A stretch of 64,000 nt of DNA from the NCBI RefSeq assembly GCF_028640845.1, contig NC_080540.1, forward strand, positions 283,886,524 to 283,950,523. Direction: 5' to 3'. How positions within the stretch are numbered: the stretch's first letter is position 1; the number at the start of each line of letters is the position of its first letter. Below the pieces are notes generated by a model, which did not search any database, had not been told where the DNA came from, and saw only the letters and a program-made list of their open reading frames with translations. This DNA comes from Ahaetulla prasina (lineage: Eukaryota > Chordata > Lepidosauria > Squamata > Colubridae). This document shows, in pieces, positions 34,065-45,800 of the stretch. Position numbers and translations under genes: made by a program.

Positions 34065-34629
34065 AGTTAAAGTCTTTCTCATTCTGATGCTTGAAGACGT
34101 GGTGGACTGGAGATGCCAGAAGCTGTAAACCAATAATCTGCCTTGCCCTGGGATGAAAAAAGTTGTTTATAAGGACAACTGGTAGAATGCAGTCTGATGA
34201 ACATTTAGTACAAGCAGGCTGATGTGCTTGTATTGATTTTTGTTTTGCATGTACAACATAATAACTCAATTGCAATACAGGAACTAGTGTTATCTCAGGT
34301 CAGTACTGTTTTACACTGACCGAAGTGTTTTTTTCAGTTTTTCAGGAAGGTTTTTTTTCTCTCCCTTCCTGGACATGTCAAGAGTTGACATATTTTACCG
34401 TTAAACTACATCAGTCCCCCATCTTGATGTTTCAGTTTTCAGATCCTTACAAAACTATCTGGATTAATTTGAAATCTAAAATGAAAAGAAGTCATTATAA
34501 CTACATTTAATAATGCTTTTATAATTAATTTAACTTTTATAATTAGTTTAGTTTTCATAGCGTCATTTTCCTCTGCTTTTTTCCCATTATTGATATTTAA
34601 TCAGACTTTTACTTCAATTCAAACCTTTA

Positions 34630-34895
34630 CAGAGGTGGGTTTCAGCAGGTTCTGACCAGTTCTGGAGAACCGGTAGTGGAAATTTTGAGTGGTTCGGAGA
34701 ATCAGTAGTAAACATTCTGACTGGCCCCGCCCCCATCTATTCTCTGCCTTCCGAGTCCCAGCTGATCGGGAGGAAATGGAGATTTTACAGTATCCTTCCC
34801 CTGCCACGCCCACCAGCCACACCCACCAAGCTTTGCCACGGCCACTAAGCCATGCCCACAGAACCGGTAGTAAAAAAATTTGAAACCCACCACCG
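34630..34895 (+). mobile_element. hAT-like element (type 3)
   Basis: CAGAGGTGGGTTTCAGC to TTTGAAACCCACCACCG, duplication AACCTTTA (34622-34629, 34896-34903). Shorter sister of 10541-10850. Confidence 0.88.
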
Positions 34896-34981
34896 AACCT
34901 TTATTGTCAGAGTACAACATGTGTACAATGAGATTGGCTGAGCCTCCCTTCGTGCACCCCTCCAACCCAATACAACTCACA

Positions 34982-35537
34982 TAGGGGTGAAATGTAAAAT
35001 TTGTTACTACTGGTTCTGGAGGTGTGGCTTGGTGGGGGGGGGTAATGTGACTGGGTGGGCGTGGCCAACTTTTTTTTTTTTACTTTTAAAAGCATTTTTT
35101 CTGAAAAAAAAAAGCTTTTAAAAGCATGTGATGATCAGGCAACTCAGCTGGGATTGCCAGAGAAAAAGAAGCTTTTAAAGGGTTCTCATGATCCCAGATG
35201 AGTTGGCTGATCTCCAGAACCCTTTAAAAGCATTTTTTTACAACCTCTTTGGCCGAAGAGCTTGTAGAAAAATGCTTTTAAAGAGTTATGATCATCCCAG
35301 CTGAGCCGCGCAATCATCAGAGGCTATTTTTTAACTTTTAAAAGCATTTTTTCAGCCGAAGAAAAAATGCTTTTAAAAGTAAAAAAACCCCAAAACCTCT
35401 GATGATTGCGTGGCTCAGCTGTGGCGAGTGGGGGGGGGGGAAGGGAAGGGATTTTTGCTACTGATTCTCCGAACCATCCGCCCCCCATCGCTACCGGATC
35501 AGGCGATCCGGTCCAAACCGGGAGCATTTCTCCCCTG
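34982..35537 (+). mobile_element. hAT-like element (type 4)
   Basis: TAGGGGTGAAATG to GCATTTCTCCCCTG, duplication AACTCACA (34974-34981, 35538-35545). Sister of 10988-11657 with the same complementary arms but a shorter middle. Confidence 0.86.
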
Positions 35538-35753
35538 AACTCACAGTGAAAGACAGTAAAAGAAAAGAAAAATCCCTAACCCAGTGAATCGTTACTAACA
35601 AACACACAATCTGCACCATGCAAACTTATTGCATGTTGTACCGGCCCCGCAAATCAATCGTACTATGTCATTGCAACATTATTTTCCATTCAGAAGCCTG
35701 ACAGCCCATGGATAAAAACTGTTCTTCAGCCTATTTATGTGCTCCCTATGCTT

Positions 35754-36143
35754 CAGTGATGGGATTCAAATTTTTTTACTACCGATTCTGTGGACGTGGC
35801 TCGGTGGGCGTGGCATTGCTTGGTGGGTTTGGCTTGGTGGGCGTGGCAGGGGAAGGATACTGTAAAATCTCCATTCCCTCTCCACTCTAGGGGAAGGATT
35901 CTATAAAATCTCCATTCCCACCCCCCTCCACAGGAAGGATACTATAAAATCTCCATTTCCAGCCCACTCCAGGGGAAGGTTACTGCAAAATCCCCATTTC
36001 CTCCCGATCAGCGGGGACTCGGGAGGCAGAGAATAGATGGGGTCGGGGCCAGTCAGAATTTTTACTACCGGTTCTCCAAACTACTCAAAATTTCCGCTAC
36101 TGGTTCTCCAGAACTGGTCAGAACCTGCTAAAACCCACCTCTG
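35754..36143 (+). mobile_element. hAT-like element (type 3/6) with tandem units
   Basis: CAGTGATGGGATTCAAA to AAAACCCACCTCTG, flanks CTATGCTT/CTGTGCTT (7 of 8). Four tandem units of about 40-45 bases (GGGGAAGGATACTGTAAAATC type) fill the middle (about 35850-36000). Confidence 0.82.
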
Positions 36144-36185
36144 CTGTGCTTTTATATCTCCTTCCTGACGGCAGGAGAATAAAGG

Positions 36186-36453
36186 CAGGGCCTCTGGTGG
36201 CTCAACAAACTAATGCAGTCTGTTATTAACAGCAGCTGCTTGCAGTTACTGCAGGTTCAAGTCCCACCAGGCCCAAGGTTGACTCAGCCTTCCATCCTTT
36301 ATAAGGTAGGTAAAATGAGGACCCAGATTGTTGCGGGCAATTAAGTTGACTTTGTATATAATATACAAATGGATGAAGACTATTGCTTGACATAGTGTAA
36401 GCCGCCCTGAGTCTTCGGAGAAGGGTGGGATATAAATGCAAATTAAAAAAAAG
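36186..36453 (+). mobile_element. tRNA-derived SINE with L2-like LINE tail (family C)
   Basis: GGGCCTCTGGTGGCTCAAC head, GGTTCAAGTCCC B-box, tail GTAAGCCGCCCTGAGTCTTC and an A-rich end. Confidence 0.85.
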
Positions 36454-36546
36454 AAAAAGAAAAAGAAGCACTGACCAGGGGGTGAGTCATCCTAATATAG
36501 AACAACTAATATAGAACTTCTAATATAGAACAACTAAATAAGTATA

Positions 36547-36735
36547 GCAGGAATCCCCAACTCCTGGGCTATGGACCAGCATCAGGCCAGCCAGAAACCA
36601 GCTGTACAAGTGAGTGAAGCCCCACCTACACACATGTGGGATCCAGACAGCACATGATACCATGTCCCCCTGGGTCCATGGAAGAACTGCCCTCTGTGGA
36701 ACCTGATGCCCAAAAGGTTGGGGGCCTGAAGTAGA
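36547..36735 (+). mobile_element. old hAT-like element (CCCCAAC ... GTTGGGG ends)
   Basis: CAGGAATCCCCAACTCCTGG at the left and AAAAGGTTGGGGGCCTGA at the right, like common vertebrate Charlie-type elements. Diverged; flanks not clear. Confidence 0.5.
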
Positions 36736-36797
36736 GTATTTCTCTATGTCAATAATATCAAGACATGTCAGAGCAAAAATAACATAGCTTGTGTTAT

Positions 36798-36882
36798 AAA
36801 GTCCCAGTTGCCTCTTGAAAAAAGCACCTTTGGGACAACCATGACCTGGATGACTGAGAATCTCCATAGACACTGTGTGGTA
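36798..36882 (+). mobile_element. Penelope-like 3' end fragment
   Basis: CCCAGTTGCCTCTTGAAAAA to GAGAATCTCCATAGACA; only the last 85 bases remain, with no hammerhead core. Confidence 0.5.
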
Positions 36883-37098
36883 AAGGATTCCTTAAATATA
36901 ATATCTGGTTTCATTGGAGCTTTTTAAGAAGAGATTGGAGAGCTATTTGCCTGTGATGCTTAAGCCATGGGTTGCAGTGAGAATTTAACAAGAGTTGTAG
37001 AATTCTGTTATGGAGTCAAGGATTGGAGATAGAGAGCAAATCATAATTAAGTCTTTTTTTGGTAGGATAATGTTTATGTGTCTATTATATAATAGACC

Positions 37099-37325
37099 AA
37101 GAGCCGTGATGGCGCAGTGGTTAGAATGCAGTACTGCAGTCTACTTCTGCTGACTGTTGGCTGCCTGAAATTTGGCAGTTCGAATCTCACCAGGCTCAAG
37201 GTTGACTCAGCCTTCCATCCTTCCGAGATGGGTAAAATGAGGACCCAGATTGTTGGGGTCGATAGGCTGACTTTGTAAACTGCTTAGAGAGGGCAGTATA
37301 TAAGTCCAAGTGCTATTGCTATTAT
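37099..37325 (+). mobile_element. tRNA-derived SINE (family A)
   Basis: AGAGCCGTGATGGCGCAGTGG head, full body, AAGTGCTATTGCTATTAT tail. Full length. Confidence 0.85.
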
Positions 37326-38125
37326 ACATAATCCTCAACTTACAACCATTTGTTTAGTGACCATTTGAAGTTACAACAGCACTGAAAAAATGACTTATGA
37401 ACATTTTTCACACTTACAACCATCCCCATGGTCATGTGATCAACATTCAACAGCGCTCTCACAGAGAGGGACTCCTCAGGGTGCCGTCAGCTAGGCAGTG
37501 TCGTCTGGCGACGCCCAGGGGAAGGGCCTTCTCTGTGGGGGCTCCCACCCTCTGGAACGAACTCCCCCCAGGACTCCGTCAACTTCCGGACCTCCGAACC
37601 TTCCATCGCGAGCTCAAGACGCATTTATTCATCTGTGCAGGACTGGCTTAGATTTTAAATTCATAGATTTTAAATTTATGGGGGTTTTAAATTTGGTTTT
37701 AAGATTTATATTTATATTTTTAATATTTGGCATTAGAATAAGTTTTTTAATAGTTATTTTAATTGTATACAAATGTTTTATGTGCCTGTGAACCGCCCTG
37801 AGTCCTTCGGGAGATAGGGCGGTATATAAATTTGAATAATAAATAAATAAATAAATTCAGATGTTTGGGAACTGACATGTATTCATGACATGTCATACAA
37901 ATGACATCACCATTTGTAACCTTCCCAACCCTCTTCCGAGAAGCAGAGTCAATGGGAAAATCTATATTTGCTTCATGCCAAATGATTCATTTAACAACTG
38001 CAGAGATTGAACAATTGTGGCAAGAAAGGTTGCAAAACAGAGCAAAACTTGCTTAACAATTGTCTCGTTTAGCAGCAGAAATTTTGGGGTCAGTTCAGTT
38101 GTAGTCCAAAGTTGGAGGCTACATA
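37326..38125 (-). repeat. dispersed 'GTCCTCGACTTAC' repeat split by a LINE
   Basis: Left part 37326-37450 (CCATTTGAAGTTACAACAGC, reverse orientation), right part 37858-38125 (TTAACAACTGCAGAG to AGTCCAAAGTTGG). The LINE insertion is flanked by ATTCA on both sides. Confidence 0.7.
37451..37857 (+). pseudogene. L2-like LINE 3' end, nested
   Basis: Frame reads SHREGLLRVPSARQCRL, AFSVGAPTLWNELPPG, RELKTHLF; UTR has AACCGCCCTGAGTCCTTC and (AAAT)n. Short TSD ATTCA. Very like 5053-5696, so recent. The left end of the inserted piece is approximate. Confidence 0.8.
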
Positions 38126-38387
38126 TATTTTAACATTGCTCCTTTAAAGGCAATTGAATATGTTGTTGTTTCTTTATAGTTGTTTAAAGATTGGGTTTAG
38201 ATGAAATGTTACATGCATGTTTTAACAGTCATCGGATTGAATCCAATCACGTTTGCTTACACAGCAGAAGTACAGAAAGTTCTACCAACTTGAATAAATT
38301 GAAATGATTCCACTAGACTGAATCCAGATACATAGAATTATTCGAAAGATGCTCTGTTCTATAAATCACAGAAATATGGAATCCTAT

Positions 38388-38582
38388 CAGTGGTGGGTCG
38401 CCCCTAGTTCGGACCGGTTCTATAGAACTGGTAGTAAAACCGGCAGGAGGCTCCGCCCACTGACCCAAACGTCATCAAATCTCTACTGTGCATGCGCAGA
38501 AGAGCGCGCATGCGAGAGAGAGGAGCAAGCGCACGTGAGCACGATGCGAACCGGTAGTAAAAGTAAGTAGAACCCACCCCTG
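38388..38582 (+). mobile_element. hAT-like element (short)
   Basis: CAGTGGTGGGTCGCCCC to TAGAACCCACCCCTG, flanks AATCCTAT/CATCCTAT (7 of 8). Internal CATGCGCAGAAGAGCGCGCATG is partly self-complementary. Confidence 0.8.
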
Positions 38583-38708
38583 CATCCTATTCATATATAA
38601 GGATAAAATAATGGATAATTCACCTGTTCCAAGTATTTTCAGGATTATGAAGATGGATTATTGACGTCCATACTTGTAAACAATTGATTGGAGGGGATGA
38701 ATTATGGA

Positions 38709-38975
38709 ATTTTTTTTATTTATTTATTTACATTTATATCCCGCCCGTCTCCGAAGACTCAGGGCGGCTTACAGTGTGTAAGTCTCATCCTATTTGTATA
38801 TTTATATACAAAGTCAACTTATTGCCCCCCCAACAATCTGGGTCCTCATTTTACCTACCTTATAAAGGATGGAAGGCTGAGTCAACCTTGGGCCTGGTGG
38901 GACTCGAGCGTGCAGTAATTGCAAGCAGCTGTGTTTAATAACAGGCTTCTTACAGCCTGAGCCACCCATGGCCCA
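38709..38975 (-). mobile_element. tRNA-derived SINE with L2-like LINE tail (family C)
   Basis: Reverse copy: TTTATTTATTTACATTTATA tail, CCGAAGACTCAGGGCGGC, B-box side GGGACTCGAGC, head end GAGCCACCCATGGCCC. 38980-39430 unassigned. Confidence 0.85.
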
Positions 38976-39449
38976 CACCCACGGAATGTGGTCCAAGTTA
39001 GATTAAAAGTACAGTTTCCACAATTTCTTTTACAATAACGTTATAACTAGGATGTTATAGTATTTACTTTAAGAAACACTTTTCTTCATGCCTAGCATAC
39101 AGCAAGACCATTTTACCCTGTAATCAAGAAGCCAATGTAATTTTCAAACTCTGCCGGACGGTGAATGAAATGTAGTTTTGATTGGAACTGCAATTTGATT
39201 GCTACACAATTTTGAGAAAACCTTTTCAATAAAATAATAATATCTTCTGTTTCAGGAGGCAAGAAGGAACTTGAAAAAAGAAATTCCTTCTGGCTTGTGC
39301 AGACCCTTCGGCCTTAAATGGCTTGAACAGTAATGGAGCTGAAGTCCTGAAGTGAGACTTTCCAGAATAATAATAACCTGGCCTCTTGAGCAATATTTGT
39401 GTGTCTCTCTTTTGCAGACACAGAACTCCTTAATATTCTATTTGGGGAA

Positions 39450-41119
39450 AAAAAATAATAGCAAATAGAAAAAAAAAATAGAAAAAGTTCAGAATGATAT
39501 GAGTGGCTGGAAGAAATTGCAGTTATCCCTATTGGGAAGGATTGCGGCTATTAAAATGAATGTGTTACCTAGATTTTTGTTTCTGTTCCAGATGATACCA
39601 ATAATTAAAAAGGATAAAAATTTGGAAGATTGGCAGATTGGGATTAACAAATTTATATGGCAGGGTAAAAAGGCGAGGGTTAAAATGAAAATAATACAGG
39701 ACTCACGGGAAAGAGGTGGTTTAAGAATGCCTAACTTTAAATTATATTATGAAGCAGTAGCCCTTTCAGTAATAAGTGACTGGTTTAACTTAACAGAGGA
39801 AAGAATTTTGAATATAGAAGGTTATGACTTGTTATATGGATGGCATGCGTACTTATTTTATGAAAAAAGTGGATAGGGCTTTTAAGAATCATGTGTTGAG
39901 AAGTGCTCTTTTGGTCTGGAAAAATATTCCTATAAATTAGAATACAAGATTCCTATATGGGCGAGCCCTAGACATGCAATAGAGAATATAAATATAGAAC
40001 AGAAACAGGAAATGATTACTTATAAAGAACTTTTGTATGCTGAAGGAGGTAGATTGCAATTAAAATCATTACAGGTATTAAATGAAGAAGGGAGGAATTA
40101 TACTTGGTTTCAATATGGGCAAATAAGTGCTAGATGGAAAGAAGATCAAAAATTGGTATAATGCAAAGGAGGAAAATTTAATAAAGCAAATTAGAAATCA
40201 GACCCAGGAGCATATAAAGAGATTGTATAATGTGTTGCTTGAAATAGATTCGGAAAAGGATTTGGTAAAGGATTGTATGATAAAATGGGCACAGAATATT
40301 CAGGAACCAATAATGTTGGAAACATGGGAGAAAATTTGGGTTAGAAATGTTAAGTTTACACAAGCACAGAATTTAAGGGAAAATTTTTATAAGATGTTTT
40401 ATAGATGGCACTTAGATCCCAAAAAATTATCATGTATGTATCTTAATATCCAAGCGAAATGTTGGAGGTGTGATTGTGATGATGCTACATATTTTCATAT
40501 TTGGTGGACTTGCAAGAAAATTAAGGTCTTTTGGATAAGAATTTGGTGGATTATTCAAAATGTACTGAAGAAGAAGATAAAGTTCCTGCCACAATTTTTC
40601 CTTTTGGGAATTATAACGGATTGTACAGGGATTGAGACTAAATTGACTCTGAACTCAATAACAGGAGCAAGACTGTTGATTGCACAATACTGGAAGAAGA
40701 AGAGATACCTACAATAGAAGAATGGATATTGAAAGTTATTAGTTTGGCTGAGATGGCAACAATCTCACGCTTTTATAAAGACAATACGCAGGAAAGATAT
40801 TTAATTGAATGGAAAAAATGGATTGATTATCTACAAAACAGATATCAGATTAAGAAATATCAGATTGCCTTTGAATAATTAGAAAGTTATTTTATGTAAT
40901 GAGGAGGGGGTTGGGAGACGAAAAGCTTTGGATGTGGTTATTTGGATTGGAAGGGAAAATTTTATTCTATGTTTGGTTTATGTATAACTTTACCTTGTGA
41001 TTGACCCGGGAAGCCGGGGGTGGGGAGGGGTGTTTTTTGTTTTTTTTTGGGAGGGAGGGGGAAAAAAGGGGGAAAAATGTTTTTGTTTTTTTTAAAACTC
41101 TTTCAATAAAAAAAAAAAT
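39450..41119 (+). pseudogene. 5'-truncated L1 LINE (ORF2 C-terminus) with 17-bp TSD
   Basis: Frames at 39499-39876 and 40127-40717 encode the L1 ORF2 C-terminal region: LSLLGRIAAIKMNVLPRFLF, INKFIWQGKKARV, GGLRMPNFKLYYEAV, and a CCHC-like CWRCDCDDATYFHIWWTC. A frameshift/stop near 39876 and breaks after 40717 make it dead. A G-rich 3' UTR (about 41010-41070) and AATAAA plus A-run end it. The same 17 bases, ATATTCTATTTGGGGAA, stand at 39433-39449 and 41120-41136. Confidence 0.88.
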
Positions 41120-41623
41120 ATATTCTATTTGGGGAACATTGAGAATATTAATTTTTTTCCCTAAAGTAAACAAGGTTAATAAAAATGTCGTTAGAGTTTG
41201 CATTTGCTCATCATAAGTAAACAACCTGGTTTTGATATAATTGTTTATTTCCTATATTCATCTTTCTTTTGATACTGAAGTGTACAACTTGTTCCTATCC
41301 CAAAATTCTGTGATCTGGCTCAAGAGCCTTTCCAAAAGTTGAGACCACATTGCTTTTAAATGAGATAAAGGGGTCATTTTTTTTTAGAAGAACTGAAGTA
41401 GTAGTACTACCGTGTAGTGCTACCCTACAGCGTATGTAGTTCTTCATTGAAAAGTAAAAGCAGCACTTAGATATAGTAGCACAATAGCTGTATTATTGTG
41501 TTTAATGAACCCAAGTTCAACTTAATGTCAGCATTGAAATATGTAGCTTTTTCTATATGGGAATATTGAATTGAAATAGGAGAGATCTCCTTATTTCTAG
41601 GATGGATCAAAAAGGGATCTAAT

Positions 41624-41889
41624 CAGTGGTGAAATCCAAATTTTTTTACTACTGGTTCTGTGGGCGTGGCTTGGTGTGTGTGGTGTGGCTTGGTGGGCAT
41701 GGCTTGGTGGGCGTGGCAGCAGAGGATACTGCAAAATCTCCATTCCCACCCCACTCTGGGGCCAGCCAGAGATGGTATTTGCCGGTTCTTCGAATTGCTC
41801 AAAATTTCTGCTACCAGTTCTCTGAACTGCTCAGAATTTCTGCTACCGATTCTCCAGAACCTGTCAGAACCTGCTGGATTTCACCCCTG
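41624..41889 (+). mobile_element. hAT-like element (type 6, one tandem unit)
   Basis: CAGTGGTGAAATCCAAA to TGGATTTCACCCCTG, perfect 8-bp duplication GATCTAAT (41616-41623, 41890-41897). It inserted into the CR1 3' end that continues at 41890. 41140-41615 unassigned. Confidence 0.88.
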
Positions 41890-42095
41890 GATCTAATCTA
41901 GAATTAAGGAGAAATTTCCTATCTGTGAGAACAATTAACCATTAGAATGGCTAGCCTCCAGACATTGTGGGTTCTCCAACACTGTTTAAGATTGGACAGC
42001 CATTTGTCTGGAATGGTATACAATATACTGCTCAAGCAAGGGGCTGGACTAGAAGATCTCCAAGGTCCCTTCCAACTGTTATTCTTTATTTCTAT
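41890..42095 (+). mobile_element. CR1-type LINE 3' end fragment
   Basis: GGAGAAATTTCCTATCTGTG, GGTTCTCCAACACTG, and the end GGGGCTGGACTAGAAGATC. Coding part decayed. 42100-42580 unassigned. Confidence 0.7.
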
Positions 42096-42584
42096 CCTGG
42101 TTTCATCCATGTCTTTGTCTTATCTTACTTTCAGTGGATGCCCTAACAATGATCAAAAATCAAGTGCATCTGTTGATCCATCAAAAGTTGTGTCGACACT
42201 TTTAGAGTATAGCATTTACATACTATAAATGTAGCGGTGTGATGGAAAAATACATGCTACATCTGACATCAACATTACTCTTAGAATCTGTATCAGTGTA
42301 GATTTTTCCATTTCTCTTGTAACATCCAAGACATCTTTCCTTGTGTTCTGAGGTGCCTTTTGTGCATGTGTGGAAGGCAGGGGTCGCCCATGTTTTGAGT
42401 TGTCTTCCACCATAGCGTGGCGTATGGCAGAACAACATATGTAGTATAAATGTAAACAAAAAAAAAAAAAGGTCCAACTTACAGAATGAGTATTATGAAA
42501 AGCTATCCCCGTTTTTTAAAAAAGGAAGTCTATATGAGATATTAAAAATGTATCATTCTAAAGCAATGTCGGAGGTTGTGCACA

Positions 42585-43370
42585 AGATGTAAGAGTTTTA
42601 TTTTTAATTTTGCTGGACGCTTAGTGTCAATATCACACAGTTTTTCCCAGGGTGGGGGAAATAAATCTGGGTGGGAAAATATCTGGATGGGGTGGAATGA
42701 AGAAATATCAAGAAAAGTCTGTGCAATCCCTCTTCTTGCAGCTCTTCCTGATTACCAATTCCAGACACATTATAGATGTGGTTCCAGATACAAATCCATA
42801 GCTCAGAGATAATTATAATTATAATCTTATTCTCCCTCCCTCCCTCCCTCCCTCCCTCCCCTCTCTTATATTTTTGGAGACTCCCTAGAGAAATGCCTTG
42901 CCTTTTCTAGGCAAGGTTTTTCTAATGTGATTTGCTGTTGCCTCCTTCCTACACTTCTCTTTTAGAAAGCTAGCTTGGTCTAGTGGCTAAGGCACCAAGC
43001 TAAAAGCCAGAAGACTGTAAATTCTACTTCTGCCTTAGGCACAAAACCATCTGGGTTGCCTTGAGCCAGTCACTCTCTCTTTCAGCCCTTGGGTTAGGAC
43101 AGGGGTCGGCAACCCGCGGCTCTGGAGCAGCATGTGGCTCTTTCATCCCTTTGATGTGGCTCCCTGTCACCAGTCGCCTCCACAATTGATGGGGCTTTCG
43201 GTTAGGACAGGTAGAGGAAAAAGGATGCTGCACTAGGAAGAGACTGTGGTGGGGGAACCGAACTTCCGGTCGGCTCCAATATTGAACAGGGAGCTTCTGG
43301 TTAGGATCTTTGTGGCTCTGAGTGTTTAAGGTTGACAACCCCTGGGTTAGGATTAGGGTTAGGGTCAACC
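42585..43370 (+). repeat. composite repeat block, copy 2
   Basis: Paralogue of the block at 6838-8160, lacking the Penelope-like insert and carrying about 170 other bases at that place. Includes the SINE (42963-43091 and 43353-43450) and hAT-like element at 43100-43344. Confidence 0.75.
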
Positions 43371-43450
43371 CTTGGAAACAGACAATGGCAAACTACTTCT
43401 TGCCAAAAAACCTGCATGGACTTTTCCAGGCAGTCTTCATGAATCAGACA
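42963..43450 (+). mobile_element. Sauria-like SINE split by a hAT-like element
   Basis: Head TTGGTCTAGTGGCTAAGGC, middle GAGCCAGTCACTCTCTC; after the insertion GGCAAACTACTTCTTGCC and the BovB-type tail GAATCAGACAGAATTGAAC. Confidence 0.7.
43100..43344 (+). mobile_element. hAT-like element (type 2)
   Basis: CAGGGGTCGGCAACC to GGTTGACAACCCCTG, perfect 8-bp duplication GGTTAGGA (43092-43099, 43345-43352). Same site in the SINE as 7897-8141. 43455-44490 shows nothing recognised. Confidence 0.85.
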
Positions 43451-44485
43451 GAATTGAACAGAATAAATAAACACCGTAGTTTATGGGATGGCATACACTC
43501 AGTTTGGTCTATCAGCATTTGAAACCTAACAGATTCACGAGTTACGATAAATCTGTCTCTCCCTCTTCCCATAAAATTACCAATTTTTCACCCGGAATCT
43601 AGAGTTTGGTGCTTTTGTATTTTTAGGTATAAATTAAAAACCTGATTTAAAAATTCCCAGGAAATTTTGAAAGGCCATGTGGAATCCTTCCCAGGATGAA
43701 TGAAGGCAAATATACATGTCCCAGGAGAATGTTGCAGGATCCAGTCTGGGTTGGTCACTGGGACCAGAGGTTTAATCTCCTGAGTTTTCAGGTTTGTGCT
43801 GGAGCCCATCCTCAGGGAACTTCTCTCTGCCAGAATATGTGCTTTTGGGTTATACTGTGTGTAGTATTTATGTGATGCCTGGTTGTGTGTGGTTTTTTTA
43901 TTTGTTGATTAGGGTATTGATGGCCAGCTATTAAGTTGTTGGTTGTTGGTGTTTTTTTTTCTTTTCAATGAAGAAGGACATACTTTCAATTTTGCAGCTA
44001 CTGAGATTGTTGGCTGAGCAGGTACAAAAACAGCCAGGGGAATGATCTAGGAAATGGGCCCCTTGTCAGTCAACAGTTGTTCTGTTTAGCATCAGATTAT
44101 CAAGTACTTAGGAACCTAGGACCTGGCAGCAAATTTCTGAAAGAGAATTCTGGCAGCAAATTTCTGAAGAGAATTCTGAAAATCATTCAGAACACATAAC
44201 TGTGATTTTTATTTATTTATGTATTTATTAGATATTTATTCCATTCTTATTACTTTATAAGTAACTCAAGGTGATGAACATATCTAATATTCCTTCCTCC
44301 TCCTTCCCCCCCCACAACAACATCCCTGTAAGGTGAGTAGGGCTGGCCCAAACTTACTCAGCTGGCTTTCATACTTAAAGAGGACTAGAATTCATAGTCT
44401 GGTTTGTTGGCCAACATTGTAACCACTACAATAAACTAAGTTGACATATAGTATGTTAATAATGTTATTACATATTACAAATTGA

Positions 44486-44491
<6 letters not shown>

Positions 44492-44524
<33 letters not shown>
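44492..44524. repeat. (AC)n microsatellite
   Basis: About 16 AC units. 44530-45535 is AT-rich intron 2 sequence with nothing recognised. Confidence 0.95.
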
Positions 44525-44527
<3 letters not shown>

Positions 44528-45539
44528 ATGAACATATACCAAACATACTGAATTTGATATAACAGTTTGCATTTGAAAGCCAATCATTCAGCTTTATCTG
44601 TAGAAATAAAAAAGCAACATTGTATTTATCTGACAAGACAGTCCAATCTTACTTCCAAATAAATTAGTTTTAAAATGGAAAGATAGTTCAGTTTTAATAG
44701 CACAGTAACAGAAGCAATTGTTTTTTTCCCCTGCTTAATATTCATTTGGGAGTGGGTTATTTTAAGTACAGTTATCTTCCTTTCAGCCAATTATAAGGGA
44801 TAAAAAAGGAGAGAGATTTCTTTTAAGAGTAATATAATATGAACTGCATTGCCTATTTAGGGAATTTGTTGAATGCATACTGAGAATGGTGTATTTTTTC
44901 CCTCTGTTACTCACACACAGAACAGATCTTAAATTATTCATAATGAAATTGATATTCTTGATAGGAAGTGATATTTCTTCTTCTTTTTAAAAATCTGTTC
45001 TGGATATAACAGTATAAAGAAAGTTGTGGTACGGTTCCCTGGAAATAATATGGCATTGTGACCCTCTTGATGGAGAAATTCTATAATGAAATTGAGAGCT
45101 GAATGGACTGTTGCTTCTTTAATGAAATTTCATATTGTGTTTGTGTCTGTCCTATCAAGAATATTAGAATGGAAGCTGAGCTGATAACATGCCTCACCCA
45201 AATTCCAATGTATTTGTTTTCCAGTCCAATTTTTAAAGCTATGTAATCCACCATCTAACTTCTCTTCTGTGCAATACCGAATAAAATGTAATCAAATCAA
45301 CTGTTAACATATCTACTCTTCTTATACAGAACTGAAGCGATTTCCATCCCGTTTTATTTTATTTGATTCCCTTATCCATCACTCCAAAATTGTATTTAAA
45401 ACAGTGCAAGATTGAAACAGCTTGATTAGTTGAACAAAATAGGTAATTTCTGGCTAGGTGGGAATCCATATGCAGTATTTCACTCAACATGGGTAGCTGT
45501 AATCTTGGCTCTCTTGTTAGCTAACGATTAACAGGCTAG

Positions 45540-45739
45540 CCTGAATAAGTAATTTTAAATGGGGTTTTAGTTTTTTTATACTGTTAGTTTTTAATATTTT
45601 GGCCACTATTTATATAAATTTTAGTCTGTTTTTAATTTTGTATTTATTGTACTTTTTACCTGGCTGTGAACCGCCCTGAGTCCTTTGGGAGAAGGGCGGT
45701 ATACAAATGCAATTATAAATAAATAAATAAATAAATATA

Positions 45740-45786
<47 letters not shown>

Positions 45787-45800
45787 ATTAAAATAAAATA
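45540..45800 (+). mobile_element. L2-like LINE 3' tail with (AAAT)n
   Basis: TTTTTAATTTTG-rich UTR, GAACCGCCCTGAGTCCTTTG, then about 17 AAAT units. No coding part. 45810-46230 unassigned. Confidence 0.8.

Noticed and set aside
43345..43367. TTAGGG-like repeats (also 8142-8160)
   Set aside because: Only about three imperfect units; they are the SINE site next to a hAT-like element and not an interstitial telomere.
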